From: a bacterium
GTDB lineage: Bacteria > Electryoneota > Electryoneia > Electryoneales > Electryoneaceae
Reading direction: 5' to 3'
Length of the DNA: 5,740 nucleotides
NCBI GenBank assembly: GCA_028278125.1
Contig: JANQEY010000058.1
Span: 1 to 5,740, forward strand
This document shows, piece after piece, positions 5,693 to 5,740 of the stretch. The first letter of the stretch is position 1. Each line of letters opens with the position of its first letter. The notes under the pieces are model-generated. The model did no database searches. It worked only from the letters and a program-made list of their open reading frames with translations, and had not been told where the DNA came from. Both the position numbers and the translations under genes were made by a program.

Positions 5693-5740
5693 CGGAGTCT
5701 ACCTGTCTTGTATGGTTAAATGGCGTGTCGAGGCGCCCGG

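Overview
The window looks like accessory or loosely packed chromosome from a free-living, probably marine or aquatic gammaproteobacterium. This is inference from protein style, moderate base composition and gene-free stretches filled with small palindromic repeats. Nothing here fixes a genus. There are no rRNA or tRNA genes, no CRISPR array and no intact transposase.

Layout. Positions 1-363 are a gene-free leader. A pair of stem-loops sits at the left edge, and a small palindrome lies just upstream of the first gene. Positions 364-1881 (+) encode a complete cytoplasmic M81/MlrC-family zinc peptidase. Positions 1882-2940 are the most unusual part: a repeat-rich stretch with a 25-nt perfect palindrome of the type linked to REP/RAYT elements, and two same-direction copies (2000-2166 and 2680-2803) of a structured intergenic repeat. 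Each copy is followed by its own chain of hairpins. Between the copies lies an 85-residue cysteine-rich protein gene (2395-2652, +) of unknown function. Positions 2923-3150 (-) hold the last 75 codons of an MFS transporter with no start. It is an orphaned 3' end, and its stop codon lies inside its own terminator hairpin. Positions 3153-3911 (-) encode a signal-peptide-bearing NAD(P)-binding (atypical SDR) protein, and 3965-5692 (-) a lipoprotein with a C-terminal metallo-beta-lactamase (MBL) fold domain.

How the parts may work together. The MBL lipoprotein and the exported NAD(P)-binding protein are 53 bp apart on the same strand and probably form an operon, MBL first. Both carry export signals, so they may act in the same envelope compartment on an unknown substrate. 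The MFS tail lies where a third operon gene would be, and its homology begins within about 3 bp of the SDR stop codon, suggesting a deletion or insertion junction. The M81 gene is transcribed convergently with this cluster, with the repeat block and the cysteine-rich gene between them.

The best leads are the structured repeat family, whose copies differ by whole modules and keep their stems by compensating base changes, and the cysteine-rich gene framed by it. I do not see a recognisable multi-gene defence or biosynthetic system.
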